Of a DNA stretch of 35,062 bases, positions 34,612 to 35,062 are shown one piece after another. The position numbers and the translations under genes were made by a program. The notes beneath the pieces were generated by a model, which was given only the letters and a program-made list of their open reading frames with translations, was not told the DNA's origin and searched no databases. Positions within the stretch are counted from its first letter, which is position 1. Each line of letters begins with the position of its first letter. The DNA is from CANQBR01 sp964641395 (lineage in GTDB: Bacteria; Bacillota; Negativicutes; Acidaminococcales; Acidaminococcaceae): contig CAZXKQ010000020.1 in the NCBI GenBank assembly GCA_964641395.1, forward strand, positions 1-35,062. The letters are read 5' to 3'.

Positions 34612-35062
34612 ATGAAGAAATCCTTAATCTTTGCCCTGGCTATGGCTCTTGGCGTAACTGCTAGCGCTTATGCTGCCAATCCGTTCTCTGACGTGCCTGC
34701 CGGCCACTGGGCCTATGACAGCATCCAGAAACTGGCTGACGCCGGCGTCATCGAGGGCTATCCTGACGGCACCTTCGGCGGCGACAAGCTGATGACCCGT
34801 TACGAGATGGCTCAGATCGTAGCCCGGGCTATGGCTAACGGCGCTAACGTTGACAAGCTGGCTGCTGAGTTCGCTGACGAGCTGGACGCTCTGGGCGTAC
34901 GGGTTGCCAACCTGGAGAAGAACAGCGACGCTGTTAAGATCACCGGCCAGATTCGTACCCACTACAACAGCTTCCATGGCAATGGCATGAAATCCACTAG
35001 CGTTCTTCGTTCCCGTCTGTGGTTCAAGGGCCAAGTAAACGACGGCTGGACCTACACCGGCA
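34612..35062 (+). CDS. SLH-domain outer-membrane porin (OmpM type), 5' part only
   Basis: The first 150 codons of a porin of the Negativicutes OmpM family; the gene runs off the window with no stop. A Sec signal peptide (MKKSLIFALAMALGV to AYA, cleavage before A22/N23) precedes one SLH domain (FSDVPAGHWAYDSIQKLADAGVIEGYPDG, residues 25-53), which anchors the protein to polyamine-modified peptidoglycan. A coiled-coil-like linker follows (LAAEFADELDALGVRVANLEKN) and then the first beta strands of the barrel (KITGQIRTHY). GAGGAGG lies 8 nt upstream. It identifies the host as a diderm Firmicute. Confidence 0.93.
   Translation, partial: MKKSLIFALAMALGVTASAYAANPFSDVPAGHWAYDSIQKLADAGVIEGYPDGTFGGDKLMTRYEMAQIVARAMANGANVDKLAAEFADELDALGVRVANLEKNSDAVKITGQIRTHYNSFHGNGMKSTSVLRSRLWFKGQVNDGWTYTG

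Overview
The window looks like chromosomal DNA of an anaerobic member of the Negativicutes (Firmicutes with an outer membrane). It combines Firmicutes-type housekeeping genes (RNase M5 next to RsmA, a YabE-type 3D-domain protein) with an SLH-domain outer-membrane porin (OmpM type) entering at the right edge. Anaerobic markers are the [FeFe]-hydrogenase maturase HydE, a rubredoxin and a four-subunit 2-oxoacid:ferredoxin oxidoreductase. Most of the window is GC-rich. I saw no tRNA, rRNA, CRISPR array or intact insertion sequence.

Layout. Positions 1-15,800 are minus-strand housekeeping operons: hydE-mnmA; obgE-proB-proA; a secreted DUF3298 protein; exoA-uvrB-uvrA-uvrC-rubredoxin; and a BrnT/BrnA toxin-antitoxin pair with its own operator. 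At 15,870-19,770 a LysR regulator faces a plus-strand catabolic operon: a split UxaA/SuyAB-type lyase (small SAF-domain subunit and large subunit) and a DAACS-family symporter. Positions 19,902-23,839 form a mosaic. Two almost identical 227-bp direct repeats, both from the 3' end of the oxidoreductase gamma gene, bracket a distinctly AT-richer segment. That segment holds a truncated LysR paralogue, a LeuC/LeuD-type hydro-lyase pair and an alpha/beta hydrolase that keeps every residue I associate with fluoroacetate dehalogenase. Positions 23,667-26,376 are the korDABC-like operon. Then come an MscS channel (minus), and on the plus strand a DUF456 membrane protein, a D-2-hydroxyacid dehydrogenase, an unrecognised 134-aa protein and a CstA-family transporter. 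Positions 31,775-34,133 are rsmA, rnmV and the 3D-domain gene (minus). The window ends in a long structured leader RNA and the start of ompM.

How the genes may work together. The two accessory loci both look like organic-acid catabolism: an importer plus hydroxyacid lyase under a LysR regulator, and an acquired dehalogenase plus aconitase-type hydro-lyase operon inserted beside a 2-oxoacid oxidoreductase. The second is the best candidate for an undescribed system. Its bounding repeats predict that it can be lost cleanly by recombination, but an assembly error at the repeats has to be excluded first. Functional assignments rest on motif reading only.
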